Shown: piece after piece, positions 45,927 to 58,201 of the stretch
Layout of the letters: each line of letters starts with the position of its first letter
How positions within the stretch are numbered: position 1 is the first letter of the stretch
Origin: Lactarius indigo
Lineage: Eukaryota > Basidiomycota > Agaricomycetes > Russulales > Russulaceae
NCBI GenBank assembly: GCA_025766275.1
Contig: JAFKAC010000034.1
Span: 574,321-638,320, forward strand
Reading direction: 5' to 3'
DNA: 64,000 nucleotides
The notes under the pieces: generated by a model
What the model was told of the DNA's origin: nothing
Database searches by the model: none
The model's input: the letters and a program-made list of their open reading frames with translations, nothing else
Program-made: the position numbers and the translations under genes

Positions 45927-46364
45927 TCACAGGACTGTTAATGTCGTAGCCACGCAGTCGTATAACGGGTGCACAGGGTCCCATGCTGCGCCGAGGATGC
46001 CCGTGTTAATGCGAGTTTTAAGGAACCGTGGACAGCGGTGGATGATGGGTTCAAATGAACGGAGGAGGGCGCCGCAGGGGCAGAAGATGGCCTCCGGGGG
46101 GTCCGATTTTCGGAAGCGTTGGACATAGGTGCCCGTGAAGGCGTGGTCTGTCAGGTGGTGCCGTGTTCTGGGCAACCCTTCGGCGTGTTGGAGTGCTGCC
46201 AATTTCCGGAACACGTTGCAGTCGCAAGTCAGTCGCGGTGCACCTTTGCCGGCCCGGGTCTTGGGAGCGCTCAGGAGACAATCACGTCCCCGGGCCACTG
46301 GCAGAATGCGCCAAATGACCTCCTCCTGTATAGAGTCGCTGCAAGGCGAATCTGCGATTCCCAT
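45927..46364 (-). pseudogene. C-terminal relic of a LINE-type (non-LTR) retrotransposon ORF2
   Basis: An isolated frame of 145 codons contains TRHHLTDHAFTGTYVQRF, then IFCPCGALLRSFEPIIHRCP and RF. This is the Cys/His finger found at the very end of fungal LINE ORF2 after reverse transcriptase and RNase H. No reverse transcriptase is present upstream, so the copy is 5'-truncated or eroded. The family (Tad-like) is inferred from this short block only. Confidence 0.55.
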
Positions 46365-47690
46365 CGCGAAACAACTTGATGAGTTGTCAAGTTATAGTGA
46401 GGTGATAAAGAGGCGAGGGTGAAGGTGATATAGGTGCTCCCCTATCGTGACGTGGGGGGTGAGGCTGTACAGCATAGGACAAAGATCTTATGGACGGCGA
46501 TGTAATTACGAAATAAACAAGTCGATGACAAAAATCTCAAGCAGTGTGTTCGATTGTAAGAACCGCTGGCGGAGGCACAGGGACGATGTGCTAACGTGAC
46601 CACTAACACTTCCCACAAAGCTCGAGAATGCAAGCGCCAGATCCGCCAATATAAATCATAAATTTTATATCCTGCTATAGACAAATATAAGGATATGGGT
46701 GGCATCTGAGCGAGAGCGAGAACTTGGGCCGTCGGGAAAATAATTAGAGAATGGATGCCTACGGTGTGGTTCGCTTGGTATGTGATGTCCTTGTAGGATC
46801 CAGTTATACACTATGTGTTGTTATGAGACGATATACATAGAGCCTGTATTTTCCCTGCATGTCGGTGTGGTGTCTTACTGGATGGCGGGTGTATAGATGA
46901 CGAGGTGGGCACCGAAGTAGGCGACGGTGGTCGCTGCTTCTGAGCGCTCACTTCCTTCGCTCTGGGAGGAGCAGTTGTATCCTTGACGTTGGTGGACGAG
47001 ACGGACTTGCCTTTTCATCTCGGCGGGTTAATCCCTGATGGCCGACCCGTCCGCAGGACTAGAGGCTTGACCGCCATCACCGCAGAAGTGCTACTGGATC
47101 CTATGCTCTGGCGCAAGGAGGAGAGAATCGCTCCGAGCTTGTTTCCACCCCGGAGGCCTTGGTGATAGACGACTTTGTGTGGGGAGGGTCATCTATATGA
47201 ACAGCTATGAAAGAATGCAACCTAGTTAGTGCATCGGAAACTAGGATCTCGAAATATGCAGGCGTGCTTACATTTGCAATGAGTTCCGAAGGGAAGTTCG
47301 GGATTCCTAGTACTGAACATGGAGACGAATTGGTTTCGCTTGCAGGAGGTAGTCGTCTACCGGCGGCCCTTGAGTACGGAAGAATTGCACCAGTGCGGGC
47401 GTCTAGTTCCCTGAGTCGCCTTGGTCGCCCACGCCCATTCGCCTAACCAACAAACTACAGAAGTCTATAGTTCTGCATAAACTATTTTTTTTACCAATAA
47501 AAATCCCACCCTCTATGTTGTCCTGGATCATACAAATGTGTGGTTTCAGTACAGTAAAACACGGGAATCTTGACCCGGAGGTGTCCGACACCAAAGACGC
47601 CTGATTACATAACAGACCTTTGCCCGAGCGGGGGAGATTCCGAGGCGATCGTTGCTCACGACTCTGATTCCCTTTTTGTGTTGATAACCC
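46365..47690. other. Gene-poor stretch with a possible repeat relic, then SLA1 upstream region
   Basis: The frame at 46983-47165 (LGGLIPDGRPVRRTRGL) resembles the one near 45430. Nothing else recognisable. The last few hundred bases probably hold the SLA1 promoter. Confidence 0.4.
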
Positions 47691-50600
47691 ATGAGTGGCG
47701 AACAATATCTTGCAGTCCTCAAAGCATCCTATGACTATGTGCCCCAGTCTAGCGACGAGATCGAAATCAAGGAGGACCAACTACTCCTGCTCGTCGAGAA
47801 AACTGACGACGAGTGTGTCCCTCCATGTCTCACTTGAAGTGTCGCTGACCATCCGTAAGCTGGTGGAAAGTAAAAGTAAAAGGGGATGATCAGAGTGGAC
47901 TCGTTCCATCTGCTTACGTGGAATTGGTGAGTCTTTGTCGGACCGCGACATTCGTTCTCGGAAGTGCGCCTGCGCACGCAGAGGGATTCTGTTGTGCCTT
48001 CTTGCATGTCCCGCTGACTTTCAACTCTGCGCCCACGCTTCCCCCGATTACCGTGCCAGGCTGAGCATTCCTCCATTGTGAAAGCACAATACGACTACGC
48101 TGCAGCAGCTGAAGGAGAGCTATCCGTGAAAGAGGACCAACTGTTGTTGGTGTTTGGCCCAGAGGAGGACGGCTGGTTACTCGTCCAGGATAAGGATGAC
48201 GGCAAGGTCGGTTACGTCCCCGGAAATTATATCGAGGTCAGTCCCTTTCTCTCTCCCCTGACTGGCGTTAACCGGGAGCGTTGGCTCAACTAGGCCGTGG
48301 ATGACACCAGTTCTATAGCGGCCGTCCCTTCCGCGGCACCCCACATCGTCGTTCCCGATTCACCTCCCCGCCGTGCGCGTCCTGTCAGCACATATGTCGA
48401 TCCTGCAGAACTCGTCCGCTCTACCGCCTCCAAGGTCAAGGCAGACGCTATCAAGACCTGGTCCGTCTCAGAGATCGACAAAAAAGGCAAGAAGAAGAAG
48501 GGCACGCTCGGTGTCGGAAACGGTGCCATATTCTTCGCTAGCGAAGCTGACAAGGCACGTTTTCGAATAGGTGCTGTCTGTTTGTCGTGTGCTACGTTAT
48601 TGACTCAGGCTCTCGCTGATGTTAGACGCCTGTGCAAAAGTGGCAAATTGGCGACATCACATCTTCCGAAATTGACAAGTCGAAACATATACTTATCGAG
48701 GTCGGTGGCTCTGCGGCTGCCAGCTTGCACTTCCATGCAGGAAATAAGGACACCGCCGAAGAGATCCTCGCTAAACTCGAATCTTCGCGCAGTCTTGCTC
48801 GTGAGAGCATCGAAGCTACTGCAACAGAGGCGGCCGCAACCAAGCATCAAGAAGATCCAGATCCAGAGCCTGAACCTGAACCTGTGCAAGCTCCTGTGCA
48901 ACGCACACTCCCTCCACCTCTGCTCAGTAATGGCTCCAACAGTCCAAGTAAGAAAGGCGTTCACTTTTCAGAAGCAAGTCCCGCCATTATTCCCCCACGC
49001 TCAGCATCTCCTCCGGAACCCGAACAAGATGAGGCTGAGGGTCTAGAAGCTGCCGCGTTGTATGACTTCCAGGCACAAGGGGATGACGAGTTGACCGTAG
49101 CGGAGGGCGACGCTCTGTGGATAATCGAGCAGGAGGGTGACGAGTGGTGGAAGTGCCGGAACATAAAGGGTGACGAAGGTGTTGTGCCGGCGTCATATAT
49201 CGAGGTGCGTGTTGTGACACCTTGAGTTCCCATCTCTCGTTCTTGACCGACGGTGTCTTGTAGCCCACAGGCGCGGGTCGCTTGCCTGCTCGGTCCGCAG
49301 AACCAGATGATGACGATGATGACGACGGCGCAGCTGATCGTGGGGCTGAGGAGCGCGCTGCAACGGAGCGAGCAGAGCACGAAGCAAGAGAAGCGAGAGA
49401 AGCGCGCGAGCACAAGGAAAGGCAGGCCCAGGAGCAGCGCGCGAAAGCCGCCGCCGCCGAGGCCGAGCGCAAGCGCAAGGAGAAGGAGAAGCGCGAGCGT
49501 GAGGAACGTGAGCGTGAACGTGAAGAACGTGCAAAGCGAGAGAAGGAACGCGAAGACGAAGAGGCCGCAGAGGAAGCGCGCCGTGTTGCGGACGATAAAA
49601 CGGAAGCGAAGTCTGTCCCAAGAACTGTCCGTTCCCCTAAGCCTGAAGGACGCAAATCCGTTGAGAAACGTGGGTGCCTCCGTCACGTACATGTTCTCTC
49701 CCTCATTCGCCTTTGATTAGGCGCTCCTCCTGATCCAAGCCAGACGCGAGAGTGGCGCGATCGCACTGGACAGTTCCGCGTCGAGGCTGCGTTCCTTGGG
49801 TACAAGAATGGGGTGCTCCGCCTGCATAAGGTGAATGGCGTTGTCATCGAGGTACCGTCGGAGAAGATGTCAGCCGAAGATATGCGCTACGTCGAAAAGA
49901 TCAATGGTCGTGGAGGTTCTGTTTCACGCAGGAGCGGTGACGACGACGACGAGCCTTTGGCGAAGCGCCGCCAGTCTCTCCAGCCGGTGCCCGCGCCCAC
50001 GAAGAAGGCCCCACCCGTCGACTGGTTCGAGTTCTTCTTAAACGCGGGCTGCGATGTGGACGATTGTACTCGCTACGCCTCCTCCTTTGAGCGAGACAAA
50101 ATCGACGAGGCCATTTTACCCGATATTACCGAGGGCACCCTGCGCACGCTTGGTCTGCGCGAAGGTGACATCATCCGCGTTGTTAAGGTTATCGACGCTC
50201 GCCGTCCAAAGCCCCCCGTAAAAGCAGCGTCCTCAGAGGTGAACCTCCTCGGCGGCGATGAATCGGGGACCCCAGCGCGTGCCACGCCCAGCCCTGGCCC
50301 CCCCAACTTATTCACTGGGCCAGGTGGACAGCTCAAGAACGCGCGGAGAGGACGCCCAACGCCAAGCAAGTCTGGCAGCACCGCTCCCGGCGCAGTAGAT
50401 CTCACTGCCATCTCGACGGCGTCCGAACAGATTGCACGCACAGCGACGCCACTTGTAACGAGTCCGACGGGTACCCCAGCCCTCGCAGCCTCGCCTCCGC
50501 AGGCACCCCCATCAAGGTCCAACTCGGCCGCCCCATCGGGCTTCGATGACGACGCGTGGACGAATCGGCCGAGCTCGACCAAACCCGTTGCACCTACACC

Positions 50601-51876
50601 ACCTATCCCAGAGCGCGCGCCGTCCGTGCCCCCTCTCCCCGGCGCATTTGCCTCGGCTCCAGCTCCAACACCACCGCAACCCCCCCGTGCGCCATCCGCT
50701 CCGGCGACCCAACTGGCACCTTCCAGCACTAGCACCGGTGGCGGCCTGGCGAAGACCGATGCGGACATTTTCGATCAGCTTGCGCGGCTCAGCCAGCTGC
50801 GCGTACAAACTCCCGCCGCTGGTGCCCCGAAATCTGCGCCTCCTGCCCCCTCGCCTGGAATAGCGTCTCCTCCCGCAATGGCGGCGATGTCAGGTTACAA
50901 TCTTGGATTGGGCGCTCCGCCGCTTGGGCCGCACCCTACTCTATCGCTGCCGCTACAGGGACAGTCGACCGGACTACCTCCCCCATCCGGCGCGCGTGGT
51001 CCGTTCGCCCCGGTCCCTGCGAATCAGGGCCTCCTCGCGCCTCTTGTACCAACCACGACGGGTTTTACCGGGTTTGTACCTACGCGCCCCGCAACGTCAC
51101 CGTCGTTCCTGGGTACACAGCCCACGGGTTTCCAGCCGTCACTCGCACCACAGCCCACGGGCTTCCAGCCCTCCCTCGCCCCTCAGCCGACGGGTTTCCA
51201 GTCAAACCTTGCCCCGCAACAGACGGGTTTCCAGCCAAACCTTGCCCCACAGCCAACGGGTTTCCAGCCATCACTGGCGCCGCAGCCTACAGGTTTCGGT
51301 GTAGGTTCGCCGTTTGGGGCGGGTCAGCTGGGCGGCGTGCCACCCGTACCGCCCCTCCCCACATCGTTCCAAAACGGGTCGTTTGGCCAGCTACAGCCCC
51401 GTCAGTCCTCTGGTCGTTTCGTACACTACTATGCGGTTACTGACACAGCTTCCTTTTTCTAACCTGCAGAGCCCACCGGATTCAATCCAGGGTTCGGGCA
51501 GCCGTCCTACGGCAGTGGCGCACCGCCGCTGCCAGGAGGCCCCGCGCAGAAGGACACGAACCCGGCGAACGTGTTCGCGGCGATGAAGGCGGGGACGTTT
51601 GCGAATGATTCGGCGCCGCAGTCTGCGGGTGAGGCATTTCTGCGTGCTGTCGATCGGGGTTGAGCATCCTAACTGTGATTATTCGCCCCTCGTCCTCGTC
51701 AGATAAATACGCCGCCCTGCGCGTAGACCGTAAGTCCCTCCCTTCAATCACGTGGCCGTTTTGTTCCATGTTGATCAACGTTTGCTTTCGTAGCGTCACC
51801 ATCACCACTGAGCGCACAGCCGACTGGGTGGGGGTTCCCTGGGTTCCCTGGAGGGTATTCTGGATTCCAACGTTAA
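47691..51876 (+). CDS. sla1: SLA1-type actin cytoskeleton and endocytosis adaptor (three SH3, SHD1, SHD2)
   Basis: Links cargo, clathrin and actin assembly at endocytic sites. MSGEQYLAVLKASYDYVPQS starts SH3-1 (to LVPSAYVEL); SH3-2 runs from IVKAQYDYAAAAEGELSVKE to VGYVPGNYIE. Then KADAIKTWSVSEIDKKGKKK, HILIEVGGSAAASLHFHAG, and SH3-3 from AAALYDFQAQGDDELTVAEG to GVVPASYIE. A long Ala/Arg/Glu/Lys-rich helix follows. SHD1 is TREWRDRTGQFRVEAAFLGY with GVVIEVPSEKMS; the SAM-like SHD2 is PVDWFEFFLNAGCDVDDCTR to EGDIIRVVKVID. The C-terminal half is Pro-rich with repeated QPTGFQPSLAP units and an ADIFDQLARL block. The last exons give ANVFAAMKAGTFAND, DKYAALRVDP and FPGGYSGFQR. About ten exons. Confidence 0.9.
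51114..51300 (+). repeat. Tandem repeats coding QPTGF(Q)-SLAP units in SLA1
   Basis: About five in-frame units of roughly 36 bp encode variants of QPTGFQPSLAP. Yeast Sla1 carries comparable TGGxxxPQ repeats that are Prk1/Ark1 phosphorylation and Pan1/End3 contact sites. Unit-to-unit substitutions show these are not recent slippage. Confidence 0.75.
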
Positions 51877-52440
51877 TGATGAACTGTAATGACTGACGGC
51901 TGAGGACCCTCACATGCCATCTTCCTCTCCTGTAATTTCTTCAATCGTTTTTCGTTTTTTAATCGCAATTTTGTTACGATGCTTTACCTTGGGAGAGCTC
52001 CTATACAGATCGGAAGACATACGAAATCGGGTATGGAAAGAAAAAACCAGTCGAGTTGCGCAGGAAAAAAACATTAAATCAGACTGGAAGGTGAGGTGAA
52101 CTCAAACGATCGATTGTGTCGATAACATCAAGATGCTGTGCATACAAATACGAGGGTTCAAACTCCCTAGGTCCATCCTGGATGTCATGTGAACTGTCTC
52201 GGGTCAACAATGTCGCGAGGAAGCAAATTGCAGTAACTTATCGGGAGAACTATTCCCTGTCCGCAGCTACCTTGCTGATGTCCCTGCAGGACGGCGTCTG
52301 CACAACATAACTAAGGCAGGCCAGGTGCTCCCCGGCTCATCTGCATCCGCGAACGGAGTCTGTGCAATAGTTGTGCGATGTCCAGCAAAGTTGTATTAAC
52401 GATCCCTGGCAACCCAACTACACGCAAAAACAAAATTAAC
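51877..52440. other. Intergenic between SLA1 and tRNA-Pro
   Basis: 3' flank of SLA1 with T-rich and A-rich runs. No gene recognised; a TTCAAAC word near 52155 is not part of a foldable tRNA. Confidence 0.4.
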
Positions 52441-52523
52441 GGGCCTGGCCGGGAATTGAACCCGGGACCTCCTCCAAATGACCAAAGCCCTAAGAAGGAA
52501 TCATACTACTAGACCACCAGGCC
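52441..52523 (-). tRNA. tRNA-Pro (AGG) with a short intron
   Basis: Acceptor strands GGCCTGG and CCAGGCC pair fully. The D arm TGGTCTAGTAGTATGATT holds box A. The T arm CCGGG-TTCAATT-CCCGG holds box B. The anticodon stem CCTTC pairs with GGAGG, with loop TTAGGG reading AGG. An intron of about 11 nt lies after loop position 37, as in nuclear tRNA genes. No CCA is encoded. Confidence 0.9.
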
Positions 52524-52764
52524 AATAAAGACGTATTTATTGAAGACCTTTTTGAGCGGTTTCCATAAATATCGGGCCCTTTCGACTATTTTTGGACGTG
52601 TCGCCGCAATAAAGCTATTGGCTATTGTTTGTGTCAGCCTCACACCGACCGACTTCAAAGGATTGCTGCTAACTTGGGCTGGAACTGGAACACGAATCTG
52701 AGACCTCTTTCGTCCTCCGCTCATGCTCTGAGAAACTGCAATTTTGCCAGTAGGGCTACTGAGG

Positions 52765-55122
52765 ATGTCGGCCGCTTTCTGGTTGGACAGTTCGGATGAT
52801 TCACTCTTCTTTGCTCCCTCTAGTAATATATCTTCGAGGTCCTCAGCGGTTTCTCTCGATATCAACGACATACCTCTCGATATCTATCCCTCTTTGCTTT
52901 TGCCCTCCCGCAGTCTCAACGCCTTGCCTCTCTGGGATCATGAACCCGCCAAGCCTCCACCATGCCCCTCGACTAGTCCTCGTCAGAACCGGAGAAGGAC
53001 CCAGAATACTTTCCTGTCGCTAGTGGCCTCTCTTGCCTTGCCAAAGGGAAACCGCCCTAGCCGAAAGTATGCCAACGTACTTGTTTCATCTCCAACTCCG
53101 GGGCGCCTCAGGAACGTCCCACAGCTCAAGCCAGCGCTCAAGACTTGGATCGTGAGCTTTGGTCTGTCATACGACGTACCGCGCTAATCAATCCTGTAGT
53201 CTGCCGTTCCCAGCTCGAGCCCTCCTGACATGGCACCTTGGTCCCCTCCTCGTGAAAACCCTCACTATGTCTGGGTGCCTGAGGGGTCCTGCTTTCCTCC
53301 GTCGTACCTTAGGCGCTGTCTCCGTGAACGCCACAGTCCTCCCGGCACGGCCATACAATCAACTTTCGACGATTCTTGTCTCCTTTCTGCCTCGGGATAC
53401 AGCAAGAATTCTAAGTCGCCATCTCGTTCTCGTTCCATTCGTCGCCGCGCCTCAAACAGCGCCTATCCTACCTGCACAATAGATGTCACGTCTACACACA
53501 CCACGGCCACGGTTCCGTCCGTCCCCGTTCGCACGAAACCACGCCGCTGGTCTATTAGCGTTCCACCGAGTCACCTTAGTACTGAGTTTTTGCATCGTCA
53601 ACTCGAGTTTCAGCGCCTCAATGCTACTATTGGAATCGACTCTGCCCAGTCAGACGCTTGGAACGAAGCCCCGCCGCCTCCTTTGCCTTCTATCAAGGTA
53701 TCTACTTCGACTGCGACTATTGCGGTGTCTGTCCCTGGCTCCCCTGAATCACCCACACCCAACCCCGAGCCTCTTGCTATTCGACGAGGAAAGAAGATGC
53801 TTACCCCGCTCACTCTTCACACCTCCAAGCGTACGCATGAAGAGTATCCAGACATTCCTACTGCCTTTCTCGGCACTCCATCCGCATACTCGCCTCATTA
53901 TCAGTTTTCTTCGCTGAATGCACGACCCGACACCGAATCTCTCGCAGTCGGGGACATGATCAACGCGTTACGATCACAGGTTGCTGGCTTAAAGCCTTCG
54001 TTTCTCGCAGAAGATCGCGCTCCTCTGTCAGACAAACCACCACCCCCGACTAATTCATTTTCCGTGAAGTCTTCAGATATTGTCCCAAGCATCAGTGAAG
54101 ATGATTGGGCTTTTGCGCACGAGTTGATGTCGCGATACAGTGATCTTACTCAGTCGAAGACACCAAGTAAGGAAAAACGTAGTCGAAGACAGGCCACTTC
54201 CACAAGAAAGTCTCTTACACCCGAGACTAGTTCACTGGACGTAATACAAAGTAGCAGAGCGCGACGTGCTTCCGTACCACTGGCGGTATCTACCCCGAAG
54301 AACCGACCAAAGTCGAGTTCGGCACCACGGACTGACCTTATGAAGCTCGAAAACAGCTCAACTACTGCAGGACAAGGCAAAGCTTCGCGTTCGACTACTC
54401 TGAACGTTGGAAATCGCAGACGCGTGCCCCGCCCGGTTTCCAGCCCTGGTCTATCATCCGGCTTAAGGTCTCCCGCAGGCAGCTCCCTTGATACGTTGCC
54501 TGGCTCCTCGAGGAGCGAATCTTCCGCTAAGCGCCCTCTAGGAATATTGAAACACGCGAAGAGCGTCCGTTTCGCTGATATGCCTAAGAAAGGTGATGCA
54601 GAAGACACTACGCCGTCAGTCGGTCAGCCTCGTGCGGGTACCTCGAAAGAGAATGGGACACCCTCGTCGCTTCAGCCGTCTCCTCTGCGCGCGTACTTTG
54701 TGCCTGCAGAATTAAACATACCAACTCCATCGAAACAGTCACAAGCAACCCCAGTGTCTGAGGAAGCCACTCGTATCTCAACTGCAAGTCGACGCAGTTC
54801 CGTTCAGCCGCCCTCCACTCAAACAGCAACCTCGCGCACGCCCGCGTTCGGCACACCCACGTCTCCCGTTGTTCCAGTGGCGTCTGACAAGGTTAAGCTC
54901 TCCAATTCTCAACTGGCGGCCAAGACATTTTCTTTGCTGGCCAGAGAGCATGATAAAGATAGAGAGAACATTCCGCTCGCGCTGAGGACCCAGCGGCGCA
55001 TGAGGAGGTATACGCAAGCTGACGAGAATGTTGCTCGGCGGGCATCAGGTGGGGAAGGAGGCGGTCGCAAGCACAGGTTATCGAGCCCATTGAAATCTTT
55101 TTTGGAGAGGTTGCGAGCCTAA
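52765..55122 (+). CDS. Ser/Pro-rich, largely disordered protein of unknown function
   Basis: Exons 52765-53151 and 53200-55122 total 2310 nt, coding 769 residues; the 48-nt intron joins QLKPALKTWI to SAVPSSSPPDMAPW. Most of the protein is low-complexity, with many Ser-Pro and basic patches (RSRRQATSTRKSL). Short conserved-looking blocks are PHYVWVPEGSCFPPSYLRR, ISEDDWAFAHELMSRYSDL, PLGILKHAKSVRFADMPKK and a helical C-terminal part (SNSQLAAKTFSLLAREHDKD to SPLKSFLERLRA). The tryptophan-bearing DDWAFAHELM block looks like the functional core. I do not recognise the family. A minus-strand frame over exon 1 is a shadow. Confidence 0.75.
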
Positions 55123-55395
55123 GTTATATATATTTCTGCACAATCGTTTAGTATAGTATAGTCTTAGGTGTGATAGGACTGGGTCGAATGAATGAGGATT
55201 GGTGTCGGGTATATTGAACGTCTATAGAGCACAGCCACAGTTGAGCTGAACTGAAGTCGTCGATTCCACAATGGGAGCGCGTGTTCAATTCGCCTGTCGC
55301 CCTTGCCACCTCGCCTCCACGACTACTTCTGCCATCACCCAAATCTTTCTAAATTAGCCAAACTGCCTGCTAACGTAGCAAAGCGTCATTCAAAA
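55123..55395. other. Intergenic, likely Arp8 promoter
   Basis: 270 bp between same-direction genes. TATATATA-like bases near 55126 belong to the 3' end of the upstream gene. No other signal was identified. Confidence 0.35.
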
Positions 55396-58201
55396 ATGCC
55401 GCGGGGTATTCCCAACGTCAAGCGCGATGAGTCTCAGGGGATGCGGTACACCAACTTTCATGTGCCAGCGCAGTACGTACCAAGCACCGCGCGCAAAGTC
55501 GTTCCACTGAAGTGCTTTTCGAAGGCTCAATCCAAAGCACATGAGTACATCATACCTAAAGTCCGAGTCGCAGACAATATGGGCTCGGAAGACGGCGCGT
55601 AACAAAACTGCAGCAGACGAGCCCCCACCAGAGGTGCGTCCTTCTATCACCTCGTTATTCAATCCACATATATTAATACCTACGTACTGATATGTACGGC
55701 GACTTTCGCAGGGACGCCGCGGTTCGCATGTCATCGTCATTCACCCTGGCTCACGTTTTCTGCGCGTGGGGCGCGCGTCCGACGTTACGCCTCTGACTGT
55801 ACCAAATGTCATCGCCCGGAAGACCATCAATGCCCCCGAACCCTCGTTCTTCAAGGGAATCTCGCGTCCACGGAACGGTCGCACGCGTCCACCTCCGCCG
55901 CCGCCCAATGGCGATGAGTACGCGGTAGCCCGAGCATCCGATGATCCGGTACGTGTCCCCATGTACAACCCCGCTTGTTCTTTCTGAGGCGCGTTCTGAC
56001 GCAAGCGGCGTGTTGCGTGGATAGTTTGATGAAAAGATTGAGGTGATCCAGGTGTCGCTGCGCGACCGAATGCGGTTCTACAAGTTACGCATGACGCCAG
56101 ATGCGGCGATCAAAGCCACGGGGTTCAATGAGCAACTAAAACCCGAGCTCATCCCAGAGCAAAACGATCCGTTTCGCGTAGACTGGATATACGACATTGC
56201 GACAGAACCCTATTATGTTGGCGAAAAGGTGCGCCAGGCTATTCCAAGGTATAATTATCTCATGTTTTCCAGGCATTGCGGCTTGCAGATCCTGAAAAGC
56301 AGGGGTATATTGTGAGGTGGCCAATCATGGGCTCTAGATTCAACACGAGAGACTATCCGTCGATTGCCATGATTATCGATGATATCGAAACCATACTCGA
56401 GACAAGCTTGCAGGGCTCATTCGGTGTTAGTCGTAGCGATTACAAGGTAACTCTTCGGCGAACTTCACGCCATAAGCGCGCGTATTTACTGAATCATACC
56501 TAAGGACTACTCGGCGGTTCTGGTAATACCCGACTATTATGATCGGCCATACGTCCGTGACATGATCCAGCTGTTGCTGGTCCGTATGGGGTTTAAGCAG
56601 CTGTGTGTCCAGCAGGTACTCTCTGGTTTTCCTTGGTGTGGGACGCCTGACGAGCTGGCTAGGAATCGCTGGCCGCGACATACGGGGCAGGGATATCTAG
56701 TGCTTGTGTTGTCGATATTGGCGCCACGACTGTGAGTATTGCGTGTGTGGATGAAGGTATGGTTGTACCCGAAACCAGGTCGGTCTTCCGCTTCCATGGG
56801 TGGCGTGTGTCTCAAGGTTGGCTAGGATTTTTCTGAATATGGGAGGAGACTATATCACAGAGTTTCTGTACGTCCTACTCGACAGGATCTGTTTCCCATA
56901 TAGGGACATCAACCTTGCTCGGTCTTACGACTGGATTGTAATGGAAGATTTGAAGAGCCGGCTCTGTACTCTCACGGAGGTGAGAGTGCCCCAACTTCGT
57001 TTTTTATCTCCCTAGCCGGAACGTTGATGTAGCAAATTAATAGGAAAACGTTGCACTCAACTTATACGACTTTGTTGTGCGGCGCCCTAAGCAGCCTGCT
57101 GAGAAGTATGGTTTGCGCGCTTACGACGAAATTATCCTCGCACCTATGGTCGTTCTGGTTGTCTCCAAGCTCCCCACGGGCTGACATCATCCCATATAGT
57201 GCCTTTTCGAGCCGCGTGTAATCGACTTCGAAGGACTCAAGCAGGTCATGCGATCATCGCAAGACCCAGGAGTATCAGAGGATATCATAGATATACACAA
57301 CCCACGGGATGCACTGATGGAGAAATATGTTAGCGGTCCTGCAACCTGATTCGCCTGTCGATCCGAATTGATGCCCTTTCAGACACAGGCCATGATTATA
57401 TCCACGCAACACCTATTCGCGCCACGAAACCTCCCTCTGGAAGGCGCTAGTGCACAGGGTCCAGAAGCTCCGCCATCGGGCCAGCAAACTCCTGCCGTTG
57501 TAGCACAAACCAGCGACTTGCCGTCAGAAACGCCTGCACTGGCCAAATCGGACGTGGCGTCTGCCTCTGATACGCCAATTGAAGGGGAGGCAATGTCTAA
57601 AGCACCGACGCCACCGCTACCATCATCGACGGTAGGCGCGGACGAAGCTGTGCCAGAGACAGTCGCCGCAAGTCCTGGGACAGGCGAAGCGGCAGGAACC
57701 GGCTCCGGGGGTTTCAATCTTGACATCGCATTCGAAGCAAGCAAATTGCCGATGGATGTCGCGATTTTCAACAGCGCCCGCGCTGCCGGCGGAGACGAGA
57801 AAATCCGCAAATACTTACAGGCAGTCCTTGTCGTCGGCGGCACCGCCCTCGTGCCCGGCATCTCACACGCGCTCGAGAGCAGGTACGTCTTGTCGCACGT
57901 TTTGATTATCGATTGTCTCAGGCATTTGTCGACAGGCTGCAGGCGATCGCGACGCCGTTGGTAGCGAATATGGACAAAGTGCAAATCATCCCCCCTCCGA
58001 AAGGTGTTGATCCGCGTGTGCTTGTGTGGAAGGGCGCCGCAGTACTTGGGAAAATGGATGGTGTCTCAGATTTATGGCTGACGGTCAGCGATTGGGTAAG
58101 CCTCAGAAGCTAAAACACGCATTTGATACACTGGCGCTTACCCTCGCATTCAGGACCTCTTGGGGATACGCGGGCTTCGCGAGCGATGCTTCTACTTATA
58201 A
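55396..58201 (+). CDS. arp8: Actin-related protein 8, INO80 chromatin-remodelling subunit
   Basis: Part of the nucleosome-binding actin-Arp module of INO80 in the nucleus. MPRGIPNVKRDESQGMRYTN joins over a 52-nt intron (55473-55524) to LNPKHMSTSYLKSESQTIW, then GSHVIVIHPGSRFLRVGRAS, VTPLTVPNVIARK, RVDWIYDIATEPYYVGEKAL, YIVRWPIMGSRFNTRDYPSI, DYSAVLVIPDYYDRPYVRDM, SACVVDIGATTVSIACVDEG (phosphate loop of the actin fold), IFLNMGGDYITEFLYVLL, ENVALNLYDFVVRRP and LFEPRVIDFEG. An Ala/Pro/Thr-rich acidic insertion of about 100 residues follows TQAMIISTQHLFAPRNLPLE. The end has QAVLVVGGTALVPGISHALE, VLVWKGAAVLGKMDG and DLLGIRGLRERCFYL. About thirteen exons. Confidence 0.92.

Noticed and set aside
52120..52200. 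Possible second tRNA because of a GGGTTCAAACTCCCT word
   Set aside because: The T arm is imperfect, and no acceptor stem or anticodon arm can be paired around it.
52509..52871. Minus-strand ORF of 120 codons
   Set aside because: It overlaps the tRNA-Pro gene and the first exon of the plus-strand gene at 52765, and has no recognisable domain.
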